A stretch of 64,000 nucleotides of DNA from JAWKJY01 sp041393535 (GCA_041393535.1 JAWKJY010000006.1:212006-276005); one strand, 5' to 3'; positions 18,260 to 27,600 are shown, counted from the first letter of the stretch. Numbers and translations are program-made. The notes: a model not told the origin generated them from the letters alone.

Positions 18260-18913
18260 TCAGCCGGTCGTCCAGCGCAGCCACGGGTGCAGGGCGCGCA
18301 TGGCTCCGGTCGGGATCGTGAACGTGTCGGGAATCTCGACGAGCTCGCCGAGAGAGCGGTCGCCGCGCTCGAACGCGTACGCCTGCGGGTTCTGGCGAAT
18401 GAAGGCGCGGACGGTGAGCACGCACGCCTCGCGCAGCTCGGCGGGCACGTCGCCGGTGTCGAACAGGCCCCAGTTGCCGGTGACGCGCAGCCGCGCGTAC
18501 CCGAACCGGAGCGCGTGGTCGCTGAGCACGTAGGCGTAGCGGCTCAGCAGCAGCCGCTTGTAGCCGCCCTGCGGCGCGCCGAGCGGCTCGAGCAGGTAGT
18601 CGCGGTCGGCGACGAGGGTCGTCGGGGTCGTCGCCTCCGGGTGGAGCTCGACGAGCGTCGCTGCGCGGAGATCCCAGGGCGTCAGGTCGACGGTGACGGA
18701 GCCGTCGCGGTTGCGCTCGAGCGGCACCTGGAGCAACCGCGCCTGCCCATCCGTCTTCGGGGTGAGCTCGCGCTCGCACAGCCCGATGATCTGGCGGGAG
18801 ACGTTCGTGATCGCCCGCTCGATGATCGCGTCGCGGCCGGTCCCGGCGATCGCTGGCTCGAACGCGTCCTTCACCTGCTGGACGGTGCAGAGGTCGACGG
18901 GGTCAGCGGCCAT
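18260..18913 (-). CDS. Head-tail connector protein
   Basis: This 217-aa protein begins 'MAADPVDLCTVQQVKDAFEP' followed by helical 'GRDAIIERAITNVSRQIIG', the usual opening of gp6/gp15-like connectors that ring the portal exit. Later parts give 'RLRVTGNWGLFDTGDVPAEL' and 'REACVLTVRAFIRQNPQAYA'. It starts at ATG 18913 and is followed almost without gap by the tail terminator. Confidence 0.72.
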   Translation of the reverse strand: MAADPVDLCTVQQVKDAFEPAIAGTGRDAIIERAITNVSRQIIGLCERELTPKTDGQARLLQVPLERNRDGSVTVDLTPWDLRAATLVELHPEATTPTTLVADRDYLLEPLGAPQGGYKRLLLSRYAYVLSDHALRFGYARLRVTGNWGLFDTGDVPAELREACVLTVRAFIRQNPQAYAFERGDRSLGELVEIPDTFTIPTGAMRALHPWLRWTTG

Positions 18914-18922
18914 CGCGTCGCT

Positions 18923-19114
18923 CTATCCTGCGGCCGGCAGCGCGCGGCCGACGCCCGCGTCAGGCCACGGCCGGCCCGGGTACGGCTCGTCGGCGCGCGG
19001 CCCGAACGGCGGACGGCGCCCGGCCGCGCCGTCGTCGGCACGGCCGCGCGCGTCCTCGCGCCCGTGCTCGGTCGCGTCGCGGTCGCCGTCGTCTGGTCTG
19101 GGGTCTGCTGGCAT
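18923..19114 (-). CDS. Small charged protein, unknown
   Basis: The 63-aa product from ATG 19114 (GGAG at about -10) is rich in Asp, Arg and Gly and ends 'PYPGRPWPDAGVGRALPAAG'. No family is recognised. It fills the space between a putative decoration protein and the connector and shares their orientation, but GC bias alone could keep this frame open. Confidence 0.4.
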   Translation of the reverse strand: MPADPRPDDGDRDATEHGREDARGRADDGAAGRRPPFGPRADEPYPGRPWPDAGVGRALPAAG

Positions 19115-19188
19115 CGGGCTGCTCCGGGGAGTCGCGTGCGGGAGGCGGCGTCGGGGCGGTGACGTCCGCCTCCCGCGTGACGGCAGGG

Positions 19189-19568
19189 TCAGGCCGGGAC
19201 GATGTGCGGTGGCCGCGGACGATCGTCGCGCCGTAGACGCCGCCGGTGGTGGCGCCGGCGACGGTGACGACGACGCGGACGTACCGCTTGCGGCCGATGT
19301 AGCCGACCTCCTGCTGGGTCGTCGACGCGAGCGCGGCGAACGCGCCCTGGAGGTCTGCGGCGGCGACGTCCGACCAGGCGGAGTTGTCGTCGCTCTCCTG
19401 CAGCTTCGGGGTGTGCGTGCCGTCGGTGATCGTGCCGACGTTGAGGATCACGGCGGCCGACTCGTACGTCGCGAGGTCGGCGCTCGAGCCGTTCGCGGTC
19501 GCGGTGCGGGCCGCGGCGGCGAGCGACTGGACGGGCGCGATCTGGCGCGCCAGGTTCTCGGTCATCAT
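19189..19568 (-). CDS. Putative head decoration / capsid accessory protein (frameshifted end)
   Basis: Starting 'MMTENLARQIAPVQSLAAAA', it contains 'ATYESAAVILNVGTITDGTH', 'QESDDNSAWSDVAAADLQGA' and 'RKRYVRVVVTVAGATTGG', a beta-sandwich type found next to major capsid genes. Adding one base near 19210 (a short G run) restores a natural end 'GHRHIVPA' with TGA at 19189-19191. Without it the frame runs on into Arg-rich nonsense. About 126 aa. Confidence 0.6.
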
Positions 19569-19614
19569 GGGCGATTCACGCTCCTGGGGCGAAGAGGGTC
19601 AGTGGCGGCAGGGG

Positions 19615-19917
19615 TCAGGCGGCCGGCGGCTCCGTGCCCGGCTCCTTCTTCTCGGCCTCGGGCTTCTGCTCGGCCGGCTTCGCCGCCCGGCGCCGGCGCG
19701 GCTTCTCCTCGACGGGCTCGTCGTCGGTCTCGTCGAGCGACTCGATCCGCTCGAGCTCGGCCTCGACCTGCGCGATGCGGGACTTCAGCTCGGCCTCGGG
19801 CAGCCGGTCGCGGCCCTGCTTGGCCAGCCCGAGGCGTGCCTTGTAGCCCTGGATCTCGGCCTCGAGCGCTGCCACGTGGGCAGCCTTCTGGGCGTCGTTG
19901 GTGAACTCGGGAGCCAC
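19615..19917 (-). CDS. Small coiled-coil phage protein
   Basis: This 100-aa protein has residues 10-65 that are helical ('HVAALEAEIQGYKARLGLA', 'ELKSRIAQVEAELERIE') and predict a coiled coil. The rest is a Lys/Pro/Glu-rich tail. It lies directly downstream of the capsid gene. It could be a capsid accessory or scaffold-like protein; the function is unknown. Confidence 0.58.
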   Translation of the reverse strand: MAPEFTNDAQKAAHVAALEAEIQGYKARLGLAKQGRDRLPEAELKSRIAQVEAELERIESLDETDDEPVEEKPRRRRAAKPAEQKPEAEKKEPGTEPPAA

Positions 19918-20002
19918 GTGGCCCTCCTTGGGTCGGGGTGCTTCGTGCGAGGTCGGGCGAGTCGTGCCGCCCGGCCTGGCGGCCGGGCGGTCACGGGAGG
20001 GC

Positions 20003-21529
20003 TCAGAACGTCGGGGTGGCGAGTCCGGTGCCGGCGATGACGGCGGTGGCGGCCGGGTAGCGGCCGGCCGTGAAGGCGGCGTACTTGTAGACCCGGAAGC
20101 GGACGCCGATCTTGTCGCTCAGGATCTCCTTGAACGCCTCGGCGCGGACGCCGCCCTCGAAGAGGAGGTGGTCGCTCATCACCGAGGTGATGATCCGGTC
20201 CTCGTTCGTGCCGCCGCCGAGCGTCGTCGGCATCGAGTTCTCGAGGTGCGTGTTGACGCCGAGGAGGTTGGTGACGGGGCCACCCTCGACCTCGGCGGCG
20301 CCGCCGGAGAAGGTCGCGAGCGCGTTGTTCGGGCCGTTCGAGTTCGCCATGAAGAACGGCCGGCCGGCGGTGTCGAGCTGGCTCGCGCCCCAGAACCAGC
20401 GGCGGGTCGCCATCCACAGGTGCGTCGGCACCCGCTTGCGGCCGTTCGCGACCTGGTTGAGGGCGTCGGCGATCTTCGGCCACAGCTCCGGCACGGTCGG
20501 CGACGCGTCCGTGTAGGCGACGGAGTTGATCCCGGGCGTGTTGAGCACGCCGAGGAAGTCGTTGACGCCGGTGCCGTTCAGGACGGACAGGTCGAGCCGG
20601 AGATCCATGTCCGCGAACAGGTCGGGGAAGATGATCTGGTCGAACGCGACGGGCGACTGCTCGAGGACCTGCAGCGCGTAGTCCTGGAAGCCGGCGATCG
20701 TGCGCACCGGCGCCGTCACCATCGCCGAGGTCATGTCCTGCGACGTGATCGTCTGCAGGTCGCCGGTCTGGAAGCCGGCGAGGCCGCCCTGCGTGATCCG
20801 CGGCACCGAGATCGAGTCGGTGCCGGCCGGGAGCGGGATGCCGCGGCAGGCGTCCGCGAACGGCCTGTTGGCGCGGACGAGGGCCGCGTAGTCCTCGAGC
20901 ATCCAGAGCGGGGGCATGAACTCGCCGGCGGATCCGTCGAGCCGGGTGACGCCGCGGCGGCTGATCGGGCCGCCCTGCTGCTCGAGCGCGCGCAGGACGA
21001 GGCCCGCGGCGACCGGCGGCAGCGCGCGGAGCACCTCGTTGATCGCGTCGTCGAGCTCGCGCTCCGCGTGCCGGCTCTCGATCCGGTCGCGCCGCTCGGC
21101 CTCGGCGACCATCTCGCGGCCGTGCCGCTGGAGGCGCTCGCGCACCTGCGGGGTGATCCCCTGGCGCATCGAGACGCGCGCCATGTCGAGGAAGAACGAC
21201 GTGTGCAGGTCGTGCCGCTGGTAGGTGGCCGGCTCCGCGCCGACGCGCACGTCGGGCGTCTCGCCGCCGTCGCCGCCGCGCTCCTCGCCCTCGGCGGGCT
21301 CGGACGGGGCCGGGTGCGCGGTGCGGGCGCGCTCGACCTGCTCGAGCCGCTCGACCTCGCGCGCGCAGCGCTCGGCCTCGGTCTCGGCCGTCTGGAACGC
21401 CGTCCAGAGGCCGTCGACCTCGTCGGCCGGCATCGTCTCGGGCGCGTTCTGGTACGCCTCGTCGGCCGCGCGGAGGGTGGCGACGGCGTTGCGGTAGGCC
21501 TCGCGGGCCGCGCGCAGCTTCGGGTTCAT
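20003..21529 (-). CDS. Major capsid protein, HK97 fold
   Basis: This 508-aa protein from ATG 21529 overlaps the protease stop (ATGA). Residues 1-110 are helical and charged, like the HK97 delta scaffold domain that the protease removes. The core has 'ADACRGIPLPAGTDSISVP', 'SQDMTSAMVTAPVRTIAGFQ', 'FADMDLRLDLSVLNGTGVND', 'THLWMATRRWFWGASQLD' and 'EILSDKIGVRFRVYKYAAFT', the hallmarks of phage major capsid family PF05065. It forms the icosahedral shell. Confidence 0.93.
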   Translation of the reverse strand: MNPKLRAAREAYRNAVATLRAADEAYQNAPETMPADEVDGLWTAFQTAETEAERCAREVERLEQVERARTAHPAPSEPAEGEERGGDGGETPDVRVGAEPATYQRHDLHTSFFLDMARVSMRQGITPQVRERLQRHGREMVAEAERRDRIESRHAERELDDAINEVLRALPPVAAGLVLRALEQQGGPISRRGVTRLDGSAGEFMPPLWMLEDYAALVRANRPFADACRGIPLPAGTDSISVPRITQGGLAGFQTGDLQTITSQDMTSAMVTAPVRTIAGFQDYALQVLEQSPVAFDQIIFPDLFADMDLRLDLSVLNGTGVNDFLGVLNTPGINSVAYTDASPTVPELWPKIADALNQVANGRKRVPTHLWMATRRWFWGASQLDTAGRPFFMANSNGPNNALATFSGGAAEVEGGPVTNLLGVNTHLENSMPTTLGGGTNEDRIITSVMSDHLLFEGGVRAEAFKEILSDKIGVRFRVYKYAAFTAGRYPAATAVIAGTGLATPTF

Positions 21530-22353
21530 CGGTGGGTGCTCCTCGTGACGTGGAAGTGGGTGGATGCGGCCGCGCGCCGGCGGCGTGCCTGGTGGCGTCG
21601 CGCCTGCTCGGCCTGCTCGCTCGCCCGCAGCTGCTCGACGACCTCGGCGCCCGCCCCTGGCCGGGGCGCGACGCGATGGGTGGCCCCTGCCTCCTCGGGC
21701 AGGCGACCGTCGCGGAACGCGGTCTCGACGAGGCCGCGGACGCGGCTGCGCAGCCCGACGTCGGTCGCCGGGTAGGCGGCCTGCGGGACGGCGCTGACCT
21801 CGTACAACTCGCCGACCTCGAGCACCGTGCGCACGACGCGGCGCTCGTTCTCGTTCTCCTCGATCTCCCAGCGGTCGGCGGCGACCGTGAACGCGAAGCT
21901 CATCTGGTCGACGACCTGGTTGCGGAGCTTCGGGACGAGCCGGCGGGCGTCCATGTCCTCGGGGTCGAGGCGGGAGAAGATGTGCAGGCCACGCGGGTCC
22001 TCGCGCAGCTCGAGCGAGCCGGCGCCGGCCTTGCGCGTCGTGCGCGCCATCGCGGCGGCCATGTCGTGCGAGTAGACGAAGTGGACGTCCGGGTTGCGCG
22101 AGAGCACCTTCGCGAAGGCGCCGCGCGCGATCTGCTCCTGGTACTCGCCTTCCCACCAGTCCCAGAGCGGCAGCGACAGCGTCTCGAACACGGCCGCGTG
22201 GCCGGTGACGACGTGCCAGTTGCCGCCGGTCTCCTCGCCGGACTCGCGCAGCGTGACGTCGCCGGTCGCGTAGGCGCGCAGCTCGACGTCGTCGGGCCAG
22301 TCGCGGCGCAGCCACGTGGCAGGCTGACGCTCCGGGCGTGCCGGCATGCTCAT
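21526..22353 (-). CDS. HK97-type prohead protease (S78-like)
   Basis: ATG at 22353 is preceded by AGGAGG at 9-nt spacing, so it is chosen over a more upstream start. The 275-aa product has 'HVVTGHAAVFETLSLPLW', 'IARGAFAKVL', 'VHFVYSHDMAAAMARTT' (catalytic His), 'GLHIFSRLDPEDMDARRL' and 'VVDQMSFAFTVAADRW' (catalytic Ser), the pattern of PF04586. It matures the prohead by cutting the capsid N-terminal domain. The C-terminal 60 residues are basic and probably disordered. Confidence 0.9.
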   Translation of the reverse strand: MSMPARPERQPATWLRRDWPDDVELRAYATGDVTLRESGEETGGNWHVVTGHAAVFETLSLPLWDWWEGEYQEQIARGAFAKVLSRNPDVHFVYSHDMAAAMARTTRKAGAGSLELREDPRGLHIFSRLDPEDMDARRLVPKLRNQVVDQMSFAFTVAADRWEIEENENERRVVRTVLEVGELYEVSAVPQAAYPATDVGLRSRVRGLVETAFRDGRLPEEAGATHRVAPRPGAGAEVVEQLRASEQAEQARRHQARRRRAAASTHFHVTRSTHR

Positions 22354-22376
22354 CGGTCGTTCCTCCTGCGGGTCGG

Positions 22377-22574
22377 TTAGCGGGCGCGCACGAGCTGGCC
22401 GTGGCCGTTCAGCCGCCACGGCGCGCGCTCCTCGTCGTCGTCGTCGGGCGCGGGCGGCCCCGCCTCGTCCTCGTCGGGCTCTTCGTCGGCGTCGGCGCCG
22501 ATCATCTGGCCGCCGCCGCCGACCGGGATCTCGATCACGATGTCGCCGCCCTCGATCGGCGGCAGGCCCATCAT
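22377..22574 (-). CDS. Small acidic protein between portal and protease
   Basis: Two ATGs (22574 and 22571) overlap the portal stop. The 65-aa product begins 'MMGLPPIEGGDIVIEIPVG', has a strongly acidic middle ('EEPDEDEAGPPAPDDDDEE') and ends 'WRLNGHGQLVRAR'. Its coupling to the portal suggests a head assembly factor. No family is recognised. Confidence 0.58.
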   Translation of the reverse strand: MMGLPPIEGGDIVIEIPVGGGGQMIGADADEEPDEDEAGPPAPDDDDEERAPWRLNGHGQLVRAR

Positions 22575-23686
22575 CGCGCGCCCTCGTTCTTCGTCAGGAC
22601 GCCGTCCTGGACGAGCATGTGGATGACGTTCGCGGTCGTCGAGATGTCGCCGCGCAGGAACTCGCTCGGGTCGAAGCGCGGGTACGGCCGCGGCCGGGCC
22701 CGCTCCTGCCCGAACAGGTGCACGTCCGCGTAGAGGGCGCGTTCGATCCGGCGCGCGCGCGGCAGGAGCGAGAAGCGGAAGAACAGGTCGGCGGTCGACT
22801 CCGGCGTGCGCGGGCTCCCCGCCGCGGCGGCGTGGAGCAGGTCGGCCGGGTAGATCCGCCAGGCGCGCGCGACGTCGCGCGCGATCGCCTCGGCGAGCTC
22901 GGCCGCCTGCGCCTCCTTCAGGTTGAAGCCGAGCGGGTTCACCTTCATGCCGCCCCAGGAGAGGCCGACGCCGCCGGAGCGGGTCGGGCCGCCGTGCTTG
23001 CGCACCCACTCCCGGACGATCTCCTTGCGGTCGTCCGGGCTCGGCTTGCCGGGGATCTCGAGCACGAGCCCGGGCATGCCCATCCGCTCGAAGTAGCTGC
23101 CGCGGTACTCCTCGTAGGCGGCGGCGGTGCGCAGCGACCGGCGGTGCAGGTCAGGGGCCGCGACGCCTTCGGCGCCGCCGCCGGGCGACCAGCCGCGTAC
23201 GTGCACGACGTTCTCGGTGACGTCGGTGCGGGCGCCGTTGATCCACGCCTCGATCACCTTGCGGTTCGTGCCCTTGACGCGGCGGACGCGGCAGAAGTCG
23301 GGGCTGATCGGGTACAGCTCCTCGACGCGGCCCTTGACGATCACCTTCCAGAGGAACGCGTTGCGCTCGAGCTCGGTCGCGGCGACGGTGTCGGCCCACA
23401 GGTCGAACGACGTCCAGCCCTCCGCTGGCTCCTGGAAGAGGTGCGCGAGCGGGTGCTCGTACAGCGGCGTCCGCTGCTGACCGTCGCCCTGGTAGACGCG
23501 CATCACGAGCGACGCGAGCTCCTCGGAGAGCAGCCGCACGGCGCACGCGACCGACGCGACCTGGAGCGCCGGCACGCGCACGTCGCCGCTGCCGATCGCG
23601 ACCGCCTCGCCGGGAGCCGGGATGAAGTTCTGGGTCTCGAACATGCGCAGCGCCCGGTCGCCGCCGTTGCGGGTCGCGATGATCAC
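22571..23686 (-). CDS. Portal protein
   Basis: GTG at 23686 overlaps the previous stop (GTGA). The 371-aa product fits HK97-type portals (PF04860). It has 'VRVPALQVASVACAVRLLSE' at the N-terminus, 'LMRVYQGDG'-like strands, 'ELERNAFLWKVIVKGRVEEL', 'MKVNPLGFNLKEAQAAELAE' and 'DVARAWRIYPADLLH'. Twelve copies form the vertex through which DNA is packaged and ejected. It lies in the canonical order terminase, portal, protease, capsid. Confidence 0.9.
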   Translation of the reverse strand: MIIATRNGGDRALRMFETQNFIPAPGEAVAIGSGDVRVPALQVASVACAVRLLSEELASLVMRVYQGDGQQRTPLYEHPLAHLFQEPAEGWTSFDLWADTVAATELERNAFLWKVIVKGRVEELYPISPDFCRVRRVKGTNRKVIEAWINGARTDVTENVVHVRGWSPGGGAEGVAAPDLHRRSLRTAAAYEEYRGSYFERMGMPGLVLEIPGKPSPDDRKEIVREWVRKHGGPTRSGGVGLSWGGMKVNPLGFNLKEAQAAELAEAIARDVARAWRIYPADLLHAAAAGSPRTPESTADLFFRFSLLPRARRIERALYADVHLFGQERARPRPYPRFDPSEFLRGDISTTANVIHMLVQDGVLTKNEGAR

Positions 23687-23985
23687 CGCAACGCGCCCCC
23701 GAGCTCGACGACGTCGAGCTCCTGGAGGAACAGGACGCGCGCCGCGGGGACCCGCTGGCGCCCGACGAGCTCGTGGGTCTCCTCGCCGGCGAGCACGCGG
23801 GCCCGCTCGAGCACGTAGTGCCCGTCGACGCGACCGACGAGCAGCCCCTCGAGCGACGGCTCGACGCCGCCGTCGATCGCGGCGGCGGGCGCGGCGAGGT
23901 GCAGCCGCACGAGCGGGACGAGCTCCGGCCGAGGTGCCCGGCGCACGCGGCCGCGCTGGCGCAGCCTGCTCCTGAGGGAGAGCAT
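23683..23985 (-). CDS. Small protein between terminase and portal
   Basis: This 100-aa protein starts one base after the terminase stop at ATG 23985. It opens with a basic stretch ('LRSRLRQRGRVRRAPRP') and continues with 'VLERARVLAGEETHELVGRQ', ending 'LFLQELDVVELGG'. It resembles small proteins placed here in other actinophages. The function is unknown; it could touch the portal or packaging motor. Confidence 0.55.
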   Translation of the reverse strand: MLSLRSRLRQRGRVRRAPRPELVPLVRLHLAAPAAAIDGGVEPSLEGLLVGRVDGHYVLERARVLAGEETHELVGRQRVPAARVLFLQELDVVELGGALR

Positions 23986-25774
23986 CTACGCGTCCTCCTC
24001 GTCGATGTCGAGCTCGTCGAAGTCGAGCCACTCGAAGCCGACGGCCAGCTCGGGCAGGTTGAGGAAGCCCCACCACGCGTAGCAGCCCGCGACCGCCGCG
24101 TCGATCGGGCTGGCGGCGTGCAGCTTCGAGATCCGCCAGCCGCGCTCGTCGCGGATCCCCTGGACGCCCTCGACGTGGCCGCGCAGCACGCGATCGGTGT
24201 CGGCCCAGCGGAGTCCGTCGACGCCGACGGCCTTGATGAACTCGCTGACCGCATCGCGCGCCGGCGCCGCCGACACGTTCATCTCGACCATGGTCAGGCC
24301 GTGGTCGGCGAGGTGCTTCGCCTCCGACGAGAGGTAGCGCGGGTCGTAGACGACCGCCGCGATGTTGTGGCTGCGGGCGAGCTCGAGCACGAACGGCTCG
24401 ACGAACCGCTCGTTGTCGATCTGGTCGCCTGGGCAGAGCACGTGCGCGAGCCCCTGCGCGACGAGCTCCGGCCGGACGGTGAAGACGCGGCTCTGCATGA
24501 CCGGTGCCCCGTCGGGGCCGCGGCCGACCCAGGTGACGGCGGTCGTGTCGTACGTCTGGGCGCCGTCCATCCCGATCCAGATCGCCGCGCCGTCACTCAC
24601 GCGCAAGCTGGTCGCGAGATGCCGGAAGCGGGTCGCGGCCGGCCAGGCGCCGCGCACCTTGGTCCAGGCGTTCGCGTTCAAGCGCAACCAGTCCAGCTCG
24701 TCCTGGCCGGGCTGGTGCAGCTGCCGGATCAGGGTGCGCGGGTTCACCCACGGGGCGGGGTTGCAGGCGCGCACGACCTTCGGGTCGTCGATCGACCCGT
24801 CGAAGTCGTCCGGGAGCCCGTACCAGTGCATCAGGAACCCGGTCTCGCGGTCGCGGAGCACGCGCAGGAAGCCGCCGTTCATGACCTCGAGGCTGGGGTG
24901 CTTGATCGCCTCCTCGTACATCTCCCAGAGCCAGCCACCGGGCCAGCCCGCGGTCGACATCGCGAAGAAGTCGGCCTCGCCGTCGCGCTTGTGCAGCGCC
25001 TGGCGCAGCGCGTTCACGGTCTCCCGCTCGCGGTCGGTGCGCAGGAGCCAGCCCTCGTCGCTCATGCCGCGCGTCGGGATCACGCCTTGCCCGAGCCGGC
25101 CGTCGCTCGAGAGCACCTTGTAGAAGCCCGCGCCGCCGCGCCGCCGGAGCTCGTTGCCGGGGCGAAGCCAAGCGGCGAGCTCGCCCTCCTCGGCCTGGAC
25201 GGTGGCGAAGCGATGGGCCAGCCGCGCCTGATCCTTGCTGCCGGCGATCGAGTAGACCTCGGGCGCGTCGTCGTTGGAGCACAGGGCCTCCAGGCACAGG
25301 CCGGCGCCTGACGGGTCTTCCCCGTCCCTTCGCCGCCGAACAGGCCGACCGTGTAGACACGACGGCCGTGTCGGTCACGCTCGAGGAACTCGCTCGTCCA
25401 GGCCCGCTGGAACCGCTCGAGCCGAACGGCTGCCCGGCCTTCGGCCCTGAGACGTGGCGGAGGAAGCGGGGGAAGAAGCCAAGGGCGCGCTTCGCGCTGC
25501 CGCGCGGGCCGAGCTTGGCGAGCGCGACGTCGAGGTCTCGGCCGCTTCGGCTGGCGCGCTCGTCGGCGTAGGCTGCGACGGCGCGCTCGAACTCGACTGC
25601 GATCGCGCGCCGCTCGAGGTGGTGCTCGCTAGCGCGGTAGCGCAGCTGGATCTCGCCGAGCCGGGGATCGGGGACGATCCCGTCGCTCTCGAGGAGGGCC
25701 GCATGGTTGGCTCGTCGGCCGAGGAAGGTGCCGTCACGGACGAGGTCGGCCAGGCTCTTGCGGCGAGCGGGCAC
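23986..25774 (-). CDS. Terminase large subunit (two frameshifts)
   Basis: The gene starts at GTG 25774 ('MPARRKSLADLVRDGTFLG'). The ATPase P-loop 'GGEGTGKTRSGAG' is encoded at about 25300-25337 but needs frame changes near 25430 and 25318. After that the frame is open to 23986. Later parts carry 'MSDEGWLLRTDRERETVNAL' and the nuclease half with 'IWIGMDGAQTYDTTAV' and 'IAAVVYDPRYLSS', whose Asp residues fit the RNase-H-like active site. It packages and cuts phage DNA. About 596 aa when read through. Confidence 0.85.
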
Positions 25775-25778
25775 ACGT

Positions 25779-26207
25779 CTACGCGGCGCTCAACGGCCGG
25801 AATCGTCCAGTCTGGATGCTTCGCGCGGCGAGTTGGGCGCGGGTCGCACGGCCCGCCGCGACCGCCAGACCCTCCCCCCCGTCAGCCCGCTCGCGCGCAT
25901 GCCGGGCTGCGTGGCAGCGACGGCAGCGCGTCACGCAGTCGACGGGCTCGACGAGGTCGTGCCGGTGCCTCAGCCCCAGGGTGACGACGTCGACCGTCAG
26001 GTCCGCGCCCGACCCGCAGTCCTGGCAGCGATAGCCATCGCGCGCGAGGACTGCGGGTCGAACCCTCCGCCAGTTGGCCGAGTAGCGGCCGCTCACCCGG
26101 TTCCGGCGCGCACTGCCAGCGTTGCGTACGCGACGGCAGCAGACGCACAGGCCGCGAGACTCGACCAGCTGGCCGCAGCCTCTGCACATGAATGCGAGCG
26201 GGCTCAC
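25779..26207 (-). CDS. HNH endonuclease
   Basis: The N-terminus carries a zinc-binding 'CRGCGQLVESRGLCVCCRR'. Then come 'SGRYSANWRRVRPAVLARDG', 'YRCQDCGSGADLTVDVVTL' and 'CVTRCRRCHAARHARER', an HNH nuclease with four Cys pairs. GTG 26207 or ATG 26189 may be the start. HNH proteins next to the large terminase are needed for cos cleavage and packaging in many HK97-like phages, so the same role is likely here. Confidence 0.8.
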   Translation of the reverse strand: MSPLAFMCRGCGQLVESRGLCVCCRRVRNAGSARRNRVSGRYSANWRRVRPAVLARDGYRCQDCGSGADLTVDVVTLGLRHRHDLVEPVDCVTRCRRCHAARHARERADGGEGLAVAAGRATRAQLAARSIQTGRFRPLSAA

Positions 26208-26313
26208 CGGTGTCGCCAGTGGACGGTGACCGGCCCGACCGGCACGGCCGTGTAGCAGGCGAAGCGGGCAGGGAGCGGGCCTCGGCCAAGCATGATCATC
26301 AGCCGGCCGACGG

Positions 26314-26751
26314 TCAGCACTCGCCGGTCTCCGGGTCGAGCGGGAACCGCTCCCACTCCGCGAGCAGGTCGATCGCCCACGACGCCTGCCGCTGCGACAG
26401 CCCGTCCGCGTGCGGCACCTCGTCGAGGCCGAACCGCTCCCGCACCCTCTCCAGCGCCCGACGCTTCGCCTCGCCCTTCTCCCAGCGGCGGGCCAGGTCG
26501 ATCGCGCCGGCCTTCGCATGGAACGCGCGCAGCTGCCCGGTCGTCGCGTCCGGCTCCTCCAGCGGCTCCTGCGCCGGGACGAGCAGGACGCCGCCACGCG
26601 CGAACGTGTGCAGATCCCGGACGCTCACCCTTGTCGCGCGACCGACCTTCCGGCGGGTCAGCTCGCCGTGCTCGAGCAGTTGCCAGATGGTGCGCTCGCT
26701 CACCGACAGAAGCCGGGCGGCCTCACGAACCGTGACGAGGAACGGCTCCAT
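26314..26751 (-). CDS. HTH (MerR/excisionase-fold) DNA-binding protein
   Basis: ATG 26751 overlaps the previous stop (TGATG). The N-terminal 55 residues, 'VTVREAARLLSVSERTIWQL' then 'RKVGRATRVSVRDLHTF', are a helix-turn-helix_17 domain as in excisionases. The C-terminal 90 residues are helical and charged ('DLARRWEKGEAKRRALERVR') without a recognised family. Being just upstream of HNH and terminase, it may be a small-terminase-like DNA recognition subunit, since no other candidate is evident; that is inference. Confidence 0.6.
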   Translation of the reverse strand: MEPFLVTVREAARLLSVSERTIWQLLEHGELTRRKVGRATRVSVRDLHTFARGGVLLVPAQEPLEEPDATTGQLRAFHAKAGAIDLARRWEKGEAKRRALERVRERFGLDEVPHADGLSQRQASWAIDLLAEWERFPLDPETGEC

Positions 26752-26963
26752 CAGCACGCCGCCTGCGGCGGCCAGACCCTGGCGATGCGCAGCTCGGTCA
26801 CCAGGCGCGCGTTGAAGTCGAGCGCGCCCGCCCGCTCACGCGGGTCGGGCTCGGCGAACGCGGCCCGGATCAGCCGGTCGAGCTCGGATCGCACCTGGCC
26901 GGGCGAGCACCGGTCGTCGCGCCAGCGGTGCGCGAGCTGCTGCGGGTAGTTGAGCTCCACCAC
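26751..26963 (-). CDS. Small helical phage protein
   Basis: GTG 26963 or 26960 opens a 70-aa product: 'VELNYPQQLAHRWRDDR', 'QVRSELDRLIRAAFAEPDP', 'GALDFNARLVTELRIARVW'. It is coupled to the downstream HTH gene. No family is recognised. Confidence 0.55.
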   Translation of the reverse strand: MVELNYPQQLAHRWRDDRCSPGQVRSELDRLIRAAFAEPDPRERAGALDFNARLVTELRIARVWPPQAAC

Positions 26964-27000
26964 GCGGGTGCGGCCCGCAACGCGCCGGGCAGGTGGCGCA

Positions 27001-27378
27001 CTACGGGCCGTGTAGGGCGGGCGGGCGGTCGGGTGGGCCAGGGAGCCCTGAACCGTCCGCCTCGTCCGAATCCAGGGTATCGGCAGACTCGCCGGTCGAC
27101 TTGAGCCCGAACCCGCCGAGCAGGCCCCTCCGCTCGCGCCGTAACAGCTCCTGCTCGGGCCTCGTCCCAGGGATCGCGCCACCGAGCCCGCCCGGCGTCC
27201 CGACCGCCGGGATGCCCCGCAGCTTGTGCGCGTCTCCGCTCGGGGTCATCACCACACCGTGCTCCTCCGCCACCACCCGCTGCTCCCGCTCGAGCGCGCG
27301 GCGACGAAAGCGGGCGAGCAGGTGCCTGCCATGCTCGCCCGCCAGCCGCGGCTGATCGTCCGCCAGATGCGACCCCAC
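27001..27378 (-). CDS. Hypothetical phage protein
   Basis: This 125-aa protein starts at GTG directly after the upstream TAG. The N-terminal half is helical and charged ('RLAGEHGRHLLARFRRRALE'). The C-terminal half is Gly/Pro-rich with 'SADTLDSDEADGSGLPGPP'. Function unknown. It belongs to a run of closely spaced small leftward genes (26.3-28.7 kb). Confidence 0.5.
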   Translation of the reverse strand: MGSHLADDQPRLAGEHGRHLLARFRRRALEREQRVVAEEHGVVMTPSGDAHKLRGIPAVGTPGGLGGAIPGTRPEQELLRRERRGLLGGFGLKSTGESADTLDSDEADGSGLPGPPDRPPALHGP

Positions 27379-27600
27379 CTACCGGATCCCTCGCCGCGCC
27401 GCGACCTCCTGCCGGATCTTCCGCTCCGCCGCCCGATGCCGATCCCTCGCCGCCGACAGCGAGATCCCCAGCTCCTTCGCCGCCGACCGCATCCCCCAGG
27501 CCGGGTGCTCGTCGAGCAGCTCGAGCAGCTCGATCTCCGGCTCCGTGCAGACCGCCCGGATGATCTCCCACAGCTCCGCAGCCGACTCCGGCAGGCTCAC
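27379..27600 (-). CDS. Small HTH protein, sigma-70 region-4-like
   Basis: This 73-aa protein has 'TEPEIELLELLDEHPAWGMR' followed by 'SAAKELGISLSAARDRHRAA', which forms a helix-turn-helix like sigma region 4 or ArpU-type late regulators. GTG 27600 overlaps the upstream stop. Its place before the late operon makes a late-gene transcription activator plausible. Confidence 0.58.
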   Translation of the reverse strand: MSLPESAAELWEIIRAVCTEPEIELLELLDEHPAWGMRSAAKELGISLSAARDRHRAAERKIRQEVAARRGIR

